Assembly: GCA_900320925.1 (NCBI GenBank)
Contig: ONUD01000150.1
Location: 1-5,902 of the forward strand
DNA from: an uncultured Eubacteriales bacterium
Lineage (GTDB): Bacteria; Bacillota; Clostridia; Oscillospirales; Acutalibacteraceae
Length of the DNA stretch: 5,902 nucleotides
Direction of reading: 5' to 3'
Shown: one piece after another, positions 1-5,724 of the stretch
Layout of the letters: each line of letters opens with the position of its first letter
How positions within the stretch are numbered: the first letter of the stretch is position 1
Notes under the pieces: generated by a model
Told to the model about the DNA's origin: nothing
What the model saw: the letters and a program-made list of their open reading frames with translations, nothing else
Database searches by the model: none
Program-made: the position numbers and the translations under genes

Positions 1-45
1 CCTTTGAAAATTCGCTCATGGGTCGTTTCAAAATTGATTTCCGTG
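1..45 (-). repeat. Intergenic repeat copy A (partial, MITE-like)
   Basis: This is the terminal part of a dispersed repeat that continues off the left edge. Read on the - strand from position 45 it begins CACGGAAATCAA, then a CCATGAG block, then AATTTTCAAAG. The same order of motifs occurs on the + strand at 3236-3282 (copy B), and the end motif recurs at 5725 (copy C). It lies 28 bp upstream of the -35 box of the dockerin gene. Only about 45 bp are visible, so its identity depends on the comparison with B and C. Confidence 0.6.
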
Positions 46-73
46 TTCAGAGAAGAATGGTGTGTGAAAATAG

Positions 74-102
74 TTGCTATTTGTCGAAAAAAGTGCTACA
101 AT
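74..102 (+). promoter_or_regulatory. Promoter of the dockerin/radC unit
   Basis: TTGCTA at 74-79 and TACAAT at 97-102 are separated by exactly 17 bp. A TG at 94-95 makes an extended -10. This fits a housekeeping sigma-A promoter with a start near 109 and a leader of about 23 nt before the ATG at 132. A GAGGTG ribosome binding site at 121-126 sits 5 nt before the start codon. Confidence 0.7.
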
Positions 103-131
103 GGGGATAAGAAACAAAAAGAGGTGAGGGT

Positions 132-1511
132 ATGAAGAAAAAATTAGTGCTTTTTCTCACACTGTTGTTCCTTTTGGGAGGGATACCAAGCGTGTATGCT
201 GATGAAACAGAGGATGCCGTATGGCTTTCGGATGAAAGCGGCGGTCTTTACTGCATGGCGGACTCCCGTCTGCAATGGTTTTCGCAGGACAAACAGACCA
301 CGATCCCGTCAGGCGGCAGTCAGTATGACCATGCATTCTATTCCAATGGAACGCTCTACCTCTCAGAACATCGGGACAGGATGTTGTATATCATGGCGAT
401 TTCCTCTCACGGCAGACAGCCTGAACTGGCAGAAGTGCGGCTGGACAGGGAATATTGCATGGCTGCCACTGATACGGCATGGTATCTGGCAGACGGTGAC
501 AGTCTGTTCCGTTATGACTGCCAAAGCGGTTTGGCGGAGGAAATGGCTTTTCCGGCACCAATCAGAGTCCTCTTTACGGATGTTCCCTCTCAACAAGTGT
601 TTGCTGTGACGGACACTGCCGTGATACAGGTGCAAAGCCTGCAAATACTTCCGTGTCAGGTGCCGTCCCTGCCGATTCGTTCCAACGGGAGTGCTTATAC
701 GGACAGTGACGGCAATGCCTATACCTTTGACAGCCGCAGCGGTTTTGTCAAAGTACTGGATACGGACTATACTGGTCTTTGTGTTTCAGGGGATGTTTTT
801 TATGCTCGGGAGGGCAATACGGTTCTGCGTTTAAATAAGAATGGGGAAGTCACTGCCGAGTATCATGCGGATTTCCCCGTAGCGGACATTCTGGCAAGCG
901 GCAGTATACTGTATGCCGTAACAGGCCAACAGGCGGTGCATTTGCCAAAAGAATGGTTCACAGAGAAGGACGTGTCCGAGAAAAGCAGTGTGCCGCCGGA
1001 AAGTTCCCTGCCTTCTCAGGTGTCCCAAGTATCTCAGCAATCCCGTATTCCGCAGACTTCCCAAAGCACTCAGGCATCTCGTATCCCGCAGATGTCCCAA
1101 AGTACTCAGGAATCCCGTATCCCACAGGTTTCTCAAGGCTCTCAGGCATTGCCCGTGTATGAAGTGACAGGCGACATGGTGTTTGTGCCGCAGGGGACGA
1201 CGATTGCCAAGCTTAAAAAGGGACTGGCAGACGGTGACAGGATCCTCTCTGTCACGAACCACGAGGGAAAGCCAAAACAAAGCGGTGCAGTCGGAACAGG
1301 CTGGAAGATACAGTGGCCGGACACGTGCTGTTTTACGGTGGTGGCAGGTGATGTGACAGGGGAGGGCAACTGCAATACAAGAGATCAGGAGTTTTTAAGG
1401 GACTATCTGTTTTCCAAAAAGGAGTTTTCCCAGTATCAATGGACGGCGGCTGATCTGGACAGTAACGACACGGTGGATGCTATTGATCTGTACATCATGA
1501 TGATGCATTAG
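132..1511 (+). CDS. Secreted dockerin-containing protein with a propeller-like N-terminal region
   Basis: This 459-residue exported protein probably docks onto a cohesin-bearing scaffoldin outside the cell. Residues 1-23 form a signal peptide (MKKK, a Leu/Phe core, cleavage likely after VYA). Residues about 28-275 contain repeated short beta-strand-like segments of about 40 residues (for example LYCMADSRLQWF, DTAWYLADGDSLFRYD, NTVLRLNKNGEV), which suggests a beta-propeller; that is inference. Residues about 277-340 are a Ser/Gln/Pro linker with three 12-residue repeats. Residues about 341-405 resemble the small beta-rich module often found just before dockerins (TIAKLKKGLADGDRILSV). Residues 406-459 are a dockerin with two calcium loops, GDVTGEGNCNTRDQEFLRDY and ADLDSNDTVDAIDLYIM, with Asp at loop positions 1 and 12. 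No catalytic glycosidase or peptidase motif is recognisable. The stop codon overlaps the ribosome binding site of the downstream radC-like gene, so the two are probably cotranscribed. Confidence 0.85.
   Translation: MKKKLVLFLTLLFLLGGIPSVYADETEDAVWLSDESGGLYCMADSRLQWFSQDKQTTIPSGGSQYDHAFYSNGTLYLSEHRDRMLYIMAISSHGRQPELAEVRLDREYCMAATDTAWYLADGDSLFRYDCQSGLAEEMAFPAPIRVLFTDVPSQQVFAVTDTAVIQVQSLQILPCQVPSLPIRSNGSAYTDSDGNAYTFDSRSGFVKVLDTDYTGLCVSGDVFYAREGNTVLRLNKNGEVTAEYHADFPVADILASGSILYAVTGQQAVHLPKEWFTEKDVSEKSSVPPESSLPSQVSQVSQQSRIPQTSQSTQASRIPQMSQSTQESRIPQVSQGSQALPVYEVTGDMVFVPQGTTIAKLKKGLADGDRILSVTNHEGKPKQSGAVGTGWKIQWPDTCCFTVVAGDVTGEGNCNTRDQEFLRDYLFSKKEFSQYQWTAADLDSNDTVDAIDLYIMMMH
1041..1148 (+). repeat. 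Three tandem 36-bp repeats encoding a Ser/Gln/Pro linker
   Basis: Units lie at 1041-1076, 1077-1112 and 1113-1148, each encoding a variant of SRIPQxSQxxQx (residues 304-339 of the dockerin protein). Degenerate SQ-rich sequence precedes them. All units are in frame, so copy number can change without disrupting the dockerin. Such linkers typically act as flexible spacers between modules of extracellular enzymes and scaffold-bound proteins. Confidence 0.85.
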
Positions 1512-1522
1512 GAGGTGGTATC

Positions 1523-2203
1523 ATGGCAGAAAAAAAATATCCCCATGAGGGACACAGGGATAGAGTAAGGGAACGGTTCATGCATGTAGGATTCGACAAC
1601 ATGACCGAACAGGAAATTGTAGAGATGCTGCTGTTTTACGCCATTCCGAGAAAGGATACCAATGATACGGCACATATGCTCCTGAGCAACTTCGGCAGTC
1701 TGGACGGCATTCTGGAGGCATCGGCAGAAGCTCTGGAAAACTGCGGGCTGAGTCGGAATGCCGTGGCCTATTTCCGAATGCTTTCCGCCCTCTGCGGCAG
1801 GAAAGGTATGGGAACGGCTGTTCCCTTTGCCGTAAGGGACAGCTTCATCAAAGAATTACAGGCCTTCCGTGACCATGAAAGGGTATGGGTATGGCTGGCA
1901 GATGTATACGGACGGGAAATTTATGCAGGCTGTGTCAGTGAAGGAACTGTCCATGCCATTTCGTCTTATGAGAGGGAGCTGTTGGAGGTGGCGGTGCAGT
2001 ACCATGCTTCAGGAGCGGTCATCCTCCACAATTGCTTTGATAGTTCTTTGGCTGTATCCCCGAAAGATATAGATACCACTGCCAAACTCAAAAAACTGCT
2101 CTGCAAGCTGCATGTCAGACTGCTGGATCACCTCATCATGACACCGTCCGCTTATGTGTCTATGGCGGCTGACCCTGCACTGCATGAATTGTTTTTCAAA
2201 TGA
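1523..2203 (+). CDS. radC: RadC/JAB-domain family protein with altered metal motif
   Basis: A 226-residue protein with the two-part RadC architecture. Residues 8-95 form the helical N-terminal part (HEGHRDRVRERF, LLFYAIPRKDTN, then a helix-hairpin-helix-like segment around GSLDGILEA and ALENCGLS). Residues about 105-215 form the JAB/MPN domain (GTVHAISSYERELLEVAVQY, LLDHLIMTPSAYVSM). The usual metal motif HNHPSGDxxPSxxD appears here as HNCFDSSLAVSPKD (169-182). The first His, the Ser and the Asp are kept; the second His is Cys171 and the PSG turn is lost. Metallo-hydrolase activity may be absent or altered. Despite the name, a DNA-repair role for RadC is not well supported. The start is set by GGAGGTG at 1511-1517, which overlaps the upstream stop; the 11-nt gap implies an operon. 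The 3' end overlaps the convergent gene by 8 bp. Confidence 0.88.
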   Translation: MAEKKYPHEGHRDRVRERFMHVGFDNMTEQEIVEMLLFYAIPRKDTNDTAHMLLSNFGSLDGILEASAEALENCGLSRNAVAYFRMLSALCGRKGMGTAVPFAVRDSFIKELQAFRDHERVWVWLADVYGREIYAGCVSEGTVHAISSYERELLEVAVQYHASGAVILHNCFDSSLAVSPKDIDTTAKLKKLLCKLHVRLLDHLIMTPSAYVSMAADPALHELFFK

Positions 2204-2567
2204 GATGTTTGTCGGCGGCTGCCCGAATCTCGCAGGCATACCCGCGATGATCCCATGCCACGATATGATAGATCCCGTCCTGAAAGGAAAGACGGCTGCC
2301 ATGTCCCGTCAGGCAGCATTCCAGCACACCGCTGATTTTCTTTTCGGACGGGATCAGTACTTTGCCGTTTTTTTTCTGCACGAGTCCGAGTCTTTCAAAA
2401 AAGGCTTTTACATCACGGCATGAAAAGTCCGTAATACCGTAGTAGGAAAACAGCTCTATGGCACTTTTGATAATACTGAAACTCTGCATTTGGGAGTAAT
2501 CTGCCAGTGCATGGGGACTTTTATAGAAATATTCTGCTTCCTTGAAATTGATTTTATCAATGCTCAT
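2196..2567 (-). CDS. Small conserved-looking protein of unknown function
   Basis: A 123-residue soluble protein with no signal peptide or membrane segment; I do not recognise its family. It has a predicted helical N-terminal half (ADYSQMQSFSIIKSAIELFSYYG, summarised as residues about 22-44), then a segment that could form a small winged-helix-like fold (CRDVKAFFERLGLV, then a basic KKNGKVLIPSEKK). The C-terminal part is rich in aromatic and strand-forming residues (GIYHIVAWDHRGYACEI). Its ATG overlaps the stop codon of the DUF4364-type gene (ATGA at 2564-2567), so translation is probably coupled and the two products may act together. A purine-rich GGGGGATGG lies just upstream as a weak ribosome binding site. 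The coupling and the absence of in-frame stops support a real gene. Its end overlaps the radC-like gene tail to tail. Confidence 0.7.
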   Translation of the reverse strand: MSIDKINFKEAEYFYKSPHALADYSQMQSFSIIKSAIELFSYYGITDFSCRDVKAFFERLGLVQKKNGKVLIPSEKKISGVLECCLTGHGSRLSFQDGIYHIVAWDHRGYACEIRAAADKHLI

Positions 2568-3157
2568 GGTTCCATCCCCCGCAAAGCTTCATGCAGCATC
2601 CGATTGTCCCCTGTCAAGGCTGCCAGAACGGCAGAATATACCTTGTCGGGGTATTGGTAGAAGTGGCTCTTCACGGCATTCACCTCTGCCATATCGGGAA
2701 CAAACAGAGTCAGTGACATCAGATCCCGCATACCGTCCGTAATGCGGAAATTGACATTATAACCGCCGCCCTGTGCCTTGACAACGGTGACAGGGTTTTC
2801 CCGTTCCAGCTTTTTTTTCTCCATCAGACGCATAATAGCACCGACAGCCTTTCGGCGAACCGATAGGGAAAGGGTCGTATGCAGTTGTGAGGCAATGAGC
2901 TTGCCGTTTTTGGTAATCTGCACCATTTCCTGACGGTTGTCAAGATACTCGATATTGCCGCATTTTACCAGTTCCGCAACAGCCGAAATGGTTTCAAAAT
3001 AGTTGGCAAGCCCGTTTTCCTGTATCATTCCCACTAAATCCTCTTTTGCAAACGGTGCGTTGATATAGTCAAGCATATAGCAGAGCAGGATGCCGATATC
3101 TCCCTTGTTTCTAAGACCGCCCGGCTCAATACCGCCCGAAAATGCATCAAATTCCAT
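2564..3157 (-). CDS. DUF4364-type protein, probable winged-helix
   Basis: A 197-residue cytoplasmic protein that matches my recollection of the DUF4364 family in Clostridia. Its N-terminal segment (residues 15-35, LRNKGDIGILLCYMLDYINA) and following helices (NYFETISAVAELVKCGNIEYL, 52-72; MVQITKNGKLIASQL, 78-92) have the pattern of a winged helix-turn-helix, including the ITKNGK wing seen in PadR/MarR-like proteins. The C-terminal half (GGGYNVNFRITDGMRDLMSLTLFVPD) looks like a mixed alpha/beta domain. DNA binding and regulation are inferred from fold only. The ATG at 3157 is chosen over an upstream in-frame ATG because a perfect AGGAGG lies 7 nt before it and the -10 box lies at 3188-3193. It is first in a two-gene unit with the small gene that overlaps its stop. 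Confidence 0.8.
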   Translation of the reverse strand: MEFDAFSGGIEPGGLRNKGDIGILLCYMLDYINAPFAKEDLVGMIQENGLANYFETISAVAELVKCGNIEYLDNRQEMVQITKNGKLIASQLHTTLSLSVRRKAVGAIMRLMEKKKLERENPVTVVKAQGGGYNVNFRITDGMRDLMSLTLFVPDMAEVNAVKSHFYQYPDKVYSAVLAALTGDNRMLHEALRGMEP

Positions 3158-3164
3158 AGTTGTT

Positions 3165-3170
3165 CCTCCT
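3165..3170 (-). promoter_or_regulatory. Ribosome binding site of the DUF4364-type gene
   Basis: AGGAGG on the - strand, 7 nt before the ATG at 3157. It fixes the start at 3157 and rules out the longer reading from 3199, which would begin upstream of the expected transcription start. Confidence 0.85.
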
Positions 3171-3187
3171 GCCGTCATGATACTCTT

Positions 3188-3216
3188 ATTATACCACAAT
3201 TTTTCTGCCTGTCCAA
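3188..3216 (-). promoter_or_regulatory. Promoter of the DUF4364-type two-gene unit
   Basis: On the - strand, TTGGAC (3216-3211) and a consensus TATAAT (3193-3188) are separated by 17 bp, with a TG one base before the -10 (TGGTATAAT). This is the best promoter in the window. Repeat copy B begins only 20 bp beyond its -35 box. Confidence 0.85.
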
Positions 3217-3235
3217 TAGCCTACCGTAAAAAAAT

Positions 3236-3430
3236 CACGGAAATCAAGTTTCTGATAAACTATCCATGAGCAAATTTTCAAAGTTGTTGTGAAAATGCAC
3301 AAATTTGTTTTCCCGCTGAAAGATATGACAATTGATACTGCGTTGCCATTACAATGTCAAACATCGGGCAAACGTATCCATTTGTACCATTTTCAGATTG
3401 GCTCATGGATAGTGCCTGATAGATTTTTCT
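3236..3430 (+). repeat. Intergenic repeat copy B (MITE-like)
   Basis: The left end CACGGAAATCAAGTTTCTG at 3236-3254 matches the end of copy C at 5725 and, more loosely, copy A. The interior block 3286-3343 matches the reverse complement of 5814-5871 at 53 of 58 positions with no gap. A second block at 3354-3372 matches 5771-5789 inverted, 19 of 19. An internal perfect inverted pair, CTATCCATGAG (3260-3270) and CTCATGGATAG (3402-3412), brackets the core. The right end is degenerate, so the 3430 boundary is approximate. No transposase is encoded. It lies between the divergent promoters of the DUF4364-type gene and the unknown gene at 3480. Confidence 0.75.
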
Positions 3431-3438
3431 GGTATAAG
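3430..3438 (+). promoter_or_regulatory. Possible extended -10 promoter for the gene at 3480
   Basis: TGGTATAAG gives an extended -10 (TGn plus TATAAG at 3433-3438), with a start expected about 35 nt before the GTG. No good -35 is present at 16-18 bp upstream. The site sits at the degenerate right edge of repeat copy B, so the repeat may have contributed the sequence upstream of this promoter. Confidence 0.4.
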
Positions 3439-3465
3439 CGTGTGAAAAATGTCCATACTGACAGC

Positions 3466-3470
3466 AGGAG
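3466..3470 (+). promoter_or_regulatory. Ribosome binding site deciding a GTG start
   Basis: AGGAG directly abuts an ATG at 3471, leaving no usable spacer for that codon. It lies 9 nt before an in-frame GTG at 3480, a normal distance. The GTG is therefore the preferred start. Confidence 0.6.
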
Positions 3471-3479
3471 ATGAGTGAC

Positions 3480-4001
3480 GTGACCAATATCATCATTGCA
3501 GGCGGCAGTGGGCAGCTTATCCAAACCATTACCCGTGCGTGTGAGAAAAACGGCGGTGTCAGGAGCATCAGCGGCGGCTGTGTCTGTGAAACAGGGGAGG
3601 AGCCTGCTTTTTGTATCATGACAGCCGACTGTATCGGTGACTTATCGGGCAGGGGCATTGTGGTGTTTGGCGGGAAACCATGCAGGGCAGGCAGACTGGA
3701 GGAGATGGTCGGCATTGTGGAGGATGGCAGTACCGCCGCTTTGCTTCAGGCAGGGAACTGCGGCATGGCAGTGACCTGTTCGGTCGGCAGTCGTGCTACA
3801 GTCAGCCTGTCGGGCATGACCGGCAGAAAAAAACTTGTCAGCTTGCAGCGTTCTTTGACGGCTCTTGACGGCACGGTCATTGAGCCACATGAATTTTATG
3901 TCAGTCCGTCTGAGGAAACCGACTGGTATCCGCTGCTGGCAGCCTGTGCAGTGCTTTTACTGACAAAGGGCGGGCTGGACGGCAGTGAATTGGTTTGGTA
4001 A
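3480..4001 (+). CDS. Protein of unknown function, 173 residues
   Basis: I do not recognise this family. From the GTG start the product is a soluble protein beginning MTNIIIAGGSGQLIQTI, a beta-strand followed by a glycine-rich turn and helix that recalls a Rossmann-type nucleotide-binding start, though the motif is too short to prove it. Alternating hydrophobic strands and glycine turns follow (GIVVFGGKP, around residues 60-68 from the GTG), then a mid-region with CGMAVTCSVGSRATVSLSGM, then IEPHEFYVSP. The C-terminal helix (LLAACAVLLLTKGG) is hydrophobic but short and probably packs in the core. No signal peptide is seen. It is monocistronic: repeat copy B and a possible promoter lie upstream, and a strong stem-loop terminator begins 20 nt after the stop. 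The alternative ATG at 3471 would add three residues but is poorly spaced from the ribosome binding site. Confidence 0.7.
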   Translation: MTNIIIAGGSGQLIQTITRACEKNGGVRSISGGCVCETGEEPAFCIMTADCIGDLSGRGIVVFGGKPCRAGRLEEMVGIVEDGSTAALLQAGNCGMAVTCSVGSRATVSLSGMTGRKKLVSLQRSLTALDGTVIEPHEFYVSPSEETDWYPLLAACAVLLLTKGGLDGSELVW

Positions 4002-4021
4002 ATCATTGTTTTTGAGGGAGT

Positions 4022-4071
4022 CTATCAAAAAGAGTGTGTAAGTCGTTTGGCTTACACACTCTTTTTGATAG
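4022..4071. terminator. Bidirectional intrinsic terminator
   Basis: Perfect 21-bp inverted arms at 4022-4042 and 4051-4071 with an 8-nt loop (TCGTTTGG). The arms contain an internal A5/T5 run (AAAAAG...CTTTTT), so a U-rich segment follows the inner GC-containing stem on either strand. It lies between two convergent genes, 20 nt after one stop and 2 nt after the other, and should terminate both. Confidence 0.9.
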
Positions 4072-4073
4072 TT

Positions 4074-5462
4074 TCAGTTCACTGTGACAGTGAAATATTT
4101 TTTCTCGCACTTGCCGTTATTGACATCTTTGACCTTGATACACACTTCATACTGGGTCGCCTTGAGAGGCTTATAGGATATCGAGGACACTGTGCTGAAA
4201 TCCTTGAGAGTCGACCAGCCGGCACTGCTCGTTCTGCGGCAGTAGAATGCATACTGATAAGAGCCTGTGCCGCCTGCTGCATTGCCGTTCAGTTGGAATG
4301 TTTCACCCAATTGCAGCTCTGTTTTGGAAAGAGAGGACTTGTTTTCAAGCGTATAGACTGCCTTGACGGTTTTATAGACGGTTGCCAGCTTGCCGGCAGA
4401 ATCCTTGACCTTGATGCAGACATCATAAGTACCCTCTTTCAAAGGCTTGAACTCTGCATAGGCAGAGGAAGAGAACGGCTTGATGGTGGTCCAGCTGGAT
4501 GCATCGCTCTTTTTGCAGTAATACGCATATGTATAAGCACCGGTACCGCCCGCAGCAGCACCCTTGACCGTGACCAGCTTGCCCACTTCCACCTGTGAAG
4601 CGGAGATAGAGGATTTGTTGGTCAGGGCAGAGGAAGCATTGTTGGTTGTGGTGCTGGCGATCTTTTTGGCATAGTCAAGAGCAATCCAGCCGTTTTTGCC
4701 CTTATAGGAAGCATAGCCCCATGTATAGCCGCCTGCGGCAGTTCTTTTGGTCACCTTTACGGAAGCGTTGTTGGGGACATATCCGACCACGCTGTAATAG
4801 GTACCTGCCCCGCCCCGCATATTCACACCGGAGGGAGTATGGATTTTCCATGTTTCATTCAGGTTGGCAATGGTGGTTGCCTGCACCGAACCGGCGGAAG
4901 TGGAGTTATTCAGCACCACATCAGGTGTTACCACGTACCAGTAAGCATCCACGCTGTCAACGCTGATACTTGCCTGTGAAGCGGGAATTCTTGCGGCAGG
5001 ATAGCTTGTCCAAGGGTCGGAGCAGTAGAAAACACCATTGGTATAATCCGTCAGGAGAATGGCATGGGGATGGTTCCAGTCATAAACGGCAATTCCTTCG
5101 GGGTGTTCTCTGAGAGCATTGATCAGTGCGGTACGGGTGTTGCCCTGCACATACTGATAGGAAACGCTGATATTCCTGTAGCTGTAGGAGTGACGCATCC
5201 CTGCTCCCTCGACCCACAAGGTGGAACGGCAGTTCCATTCCGTAATGGTGTTCCAGTCGGCATCGCCCCGCATCATGGCGGTACGTCTGAGCAGCATGAC
5301 ATTGGCTGCCAGCGTACAGGTAACATTGGTTTGTTGCTTGACAAAAACAGCAGAGCTGTTAATCTGGGAAAAGGTAGCGGCTTGTACGTTCATCGGCATG
5401 GCAGGCACAGCGGCAATCACCGTACAGACCATAGCCGTCAGTATTTTTTTTACTAAGTTCAA
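4074..5462 (-). CDS. Secreted C39-like cysteine peptidase with SH3 domain and two C-terminal repeats
   Basis: A 462-residue exported protein from a TTG start. Residues 1-28 form a signal peptide (MNLVKKILTAMVC..., cleavage near VQA). Residues about 40-182 resemble the C39-like papain-fold family: Gln43/Gln44 and Cys49 (QQTNVTCTLAANVMLL), His133 in HPHAILLTDY, and Asp149 in FYCSDPW are the expected oxyanion Gln and catalytic Cys-His-Asp. Residues about 203-266 form a bacterial SH3 domain (GVNMRGGAGTYYSVVGYVP, then NGWIALDYA), which commonly binds cell wall. Residues about 282-369 and 374-462 are tandem related repeats (AAGGTGxYxYAxYC, then YxVCIKVKD), as in many clostridial surface proteins. 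There is no dockerin or LPXTG anchor, so wall attachment would rest on the SH3 and repeat modules. The substrate is unknown; peptidase activity is inferred from motifs. Transcription is monocistronic, with its own promoter and terminator. Confidence 0.85.
   Translation of the reverse strand: MNLVKKILTAMVCTVIAAVPAMPMNVQAATFSQINSSAVFVKQQTNVTCTLAANVMLLRRTAMMRGDADWNTITEWNCRSTLWVEGAGMRHSYSYRNISVSYQYVQGNTRTALINALREHPEGIAVYDWNHPHAILLTDYTNGVFYCSDPWTSYPAARIPASQASISVDSVDAYWYVVTPDVVLNNSTSAGSVQATTIANLNETWKIHTPSGVNMRGGAGTYYSVVGYVPNNASVKVTKRTAAGGYTWGYASYKGKNGWIALDYAKKIASTTTNNASSALTNKSSISASQVEVGKLVTVKGAAAGGTGAYTYAYYCKKSDASSWTTIKPFSSSAYAEFKPLKEGTYDVCIKVKDSAGKLATVYKTVKAVYTLENKSSLSKTELQLGETFQLNGNAAGGTGSYQYAFYCRRTSSAGWSTLKDFSTVSSISYKPLKATQYEVCIKVKDVNNGKCEKKYFTVTVN
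4077..4619 (-). repeat. Two tandem 92-residue domain repeats within the C39-like protein
   Basis: Repeat 1 (4619-4356) and repeat 2 (4343-4077) both begin NKSS and share the order AAGGTG, Y-A-x-Y-C, S-x-W-x-T, KPLK, and VCIKVKD at 92-residue spacing. Each keeps two cysteines in equivalent places (residues 316/349 and 408/441 from the TTG), which could form one disulfide per module. DNA identity is diluted by synonymous change, so the duplication is old. Confidence 0.8.
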
Positions 5463-5470
5463 TGGAATAA

Positions 5471-5476
5471 CCTCCA
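5471..5476 (-). promoter_or_regulatory. Ribosome binding site deciding a TTG start
   Basis: TGGAGG on the - strand lies 8 nt before the TTG at 5462. That start places KK and a hydrophobic run at the protein's N-terminus, giving a clean signal peptide. The ATG at 5519 would put the ribosome binding site inside the coding region and overlap the -10 box. Confidence 0.8.
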
Positions 5477-5507
5477 GACATGATGATAATGAATTGCTCC
5501 GTTTATT

Positions 5508-5536
5508 ATCATAACGCATGGAGGGAAAAATTGCAA
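5508..5536 (-). promoter_or_regulatory. Promoter of the C39-like peptidase gene
   Basis: On the - strand, TTGCAA (5536-5531) and TATGAT (5513-5508) are separated by 17 bp. A start near 5501 gives a leader of about 40 nt. This position also supports the TTG start, since an ATG at 5519 would lie upstream of the transcript. Confidence 0.7.
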
Positions 5537-5724
5537 GTGTTTACAAAATTTTCTCCATTCCGTTCTATAAAAGTTAAAAACGTGTAATATTTCTACAGCA
5601 TTTTTAACAAAATTGTTTCTTTCACCCTTGCAGGAGGGCAGATTGCATAATGATAGCCGCAGTGAAAACGCTTCATAACAGCAATATTCACAATCATGGA
5701 TTGTAACTTTTCTTTTCTCCGCGA
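5537..5724. other. AT-rich intergenic stretch, no gene seen
   Basis: No ribosome binding site, RNA gene or credible coding frame is visible. A - strand open frame crosses it from repeat copy C, but without initiation signals. The only local structure noticed is a short hairpin, ACAATC (5690-5695) and GATTGT (5699-5704), with a 3-nt loop. Confidence 0.5.

Noticed and set aside
831..1280. A 149-residue - strand open frame opposite the dockerin gene linker
   Set aside because: Its repetitive product simply mirrors the 36-bp repeats on the other strand; the + strand gene has signal peptide and dockerin support.
3236..3430. CRISPR array or insertion sequence
   Set aside because: There are no regularly spaced short repeats with unique spacers, and no transposase reading frame; only single-copy elements with inverted ends at distant sites.
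3289..3474. A 61-residue + strand open frame beginning MKMHKFVFPLKDM in repeat copy B
   Set aside because: It has no ribosome binding site, and the 14-nt difference from copy C shifts the frame while nucleotide identity continues, so the conservation is not protein-level.
4047..4598. A long + strand open frame (183 residues) opposite the C39-like gene repeats
   Set aside because: It is antisense to a well-supported coding region with clear domains, starts inside the terminator stem region, and shows no initiation signal.
5537..5724. Riboswitch, tRNA or small RNA in the right-hand intergenic region
   Set aside because: No cloverleaf, conserved riboswitch core or terminator with a T-run could be identified; only a 6-bp hairpin was seen.
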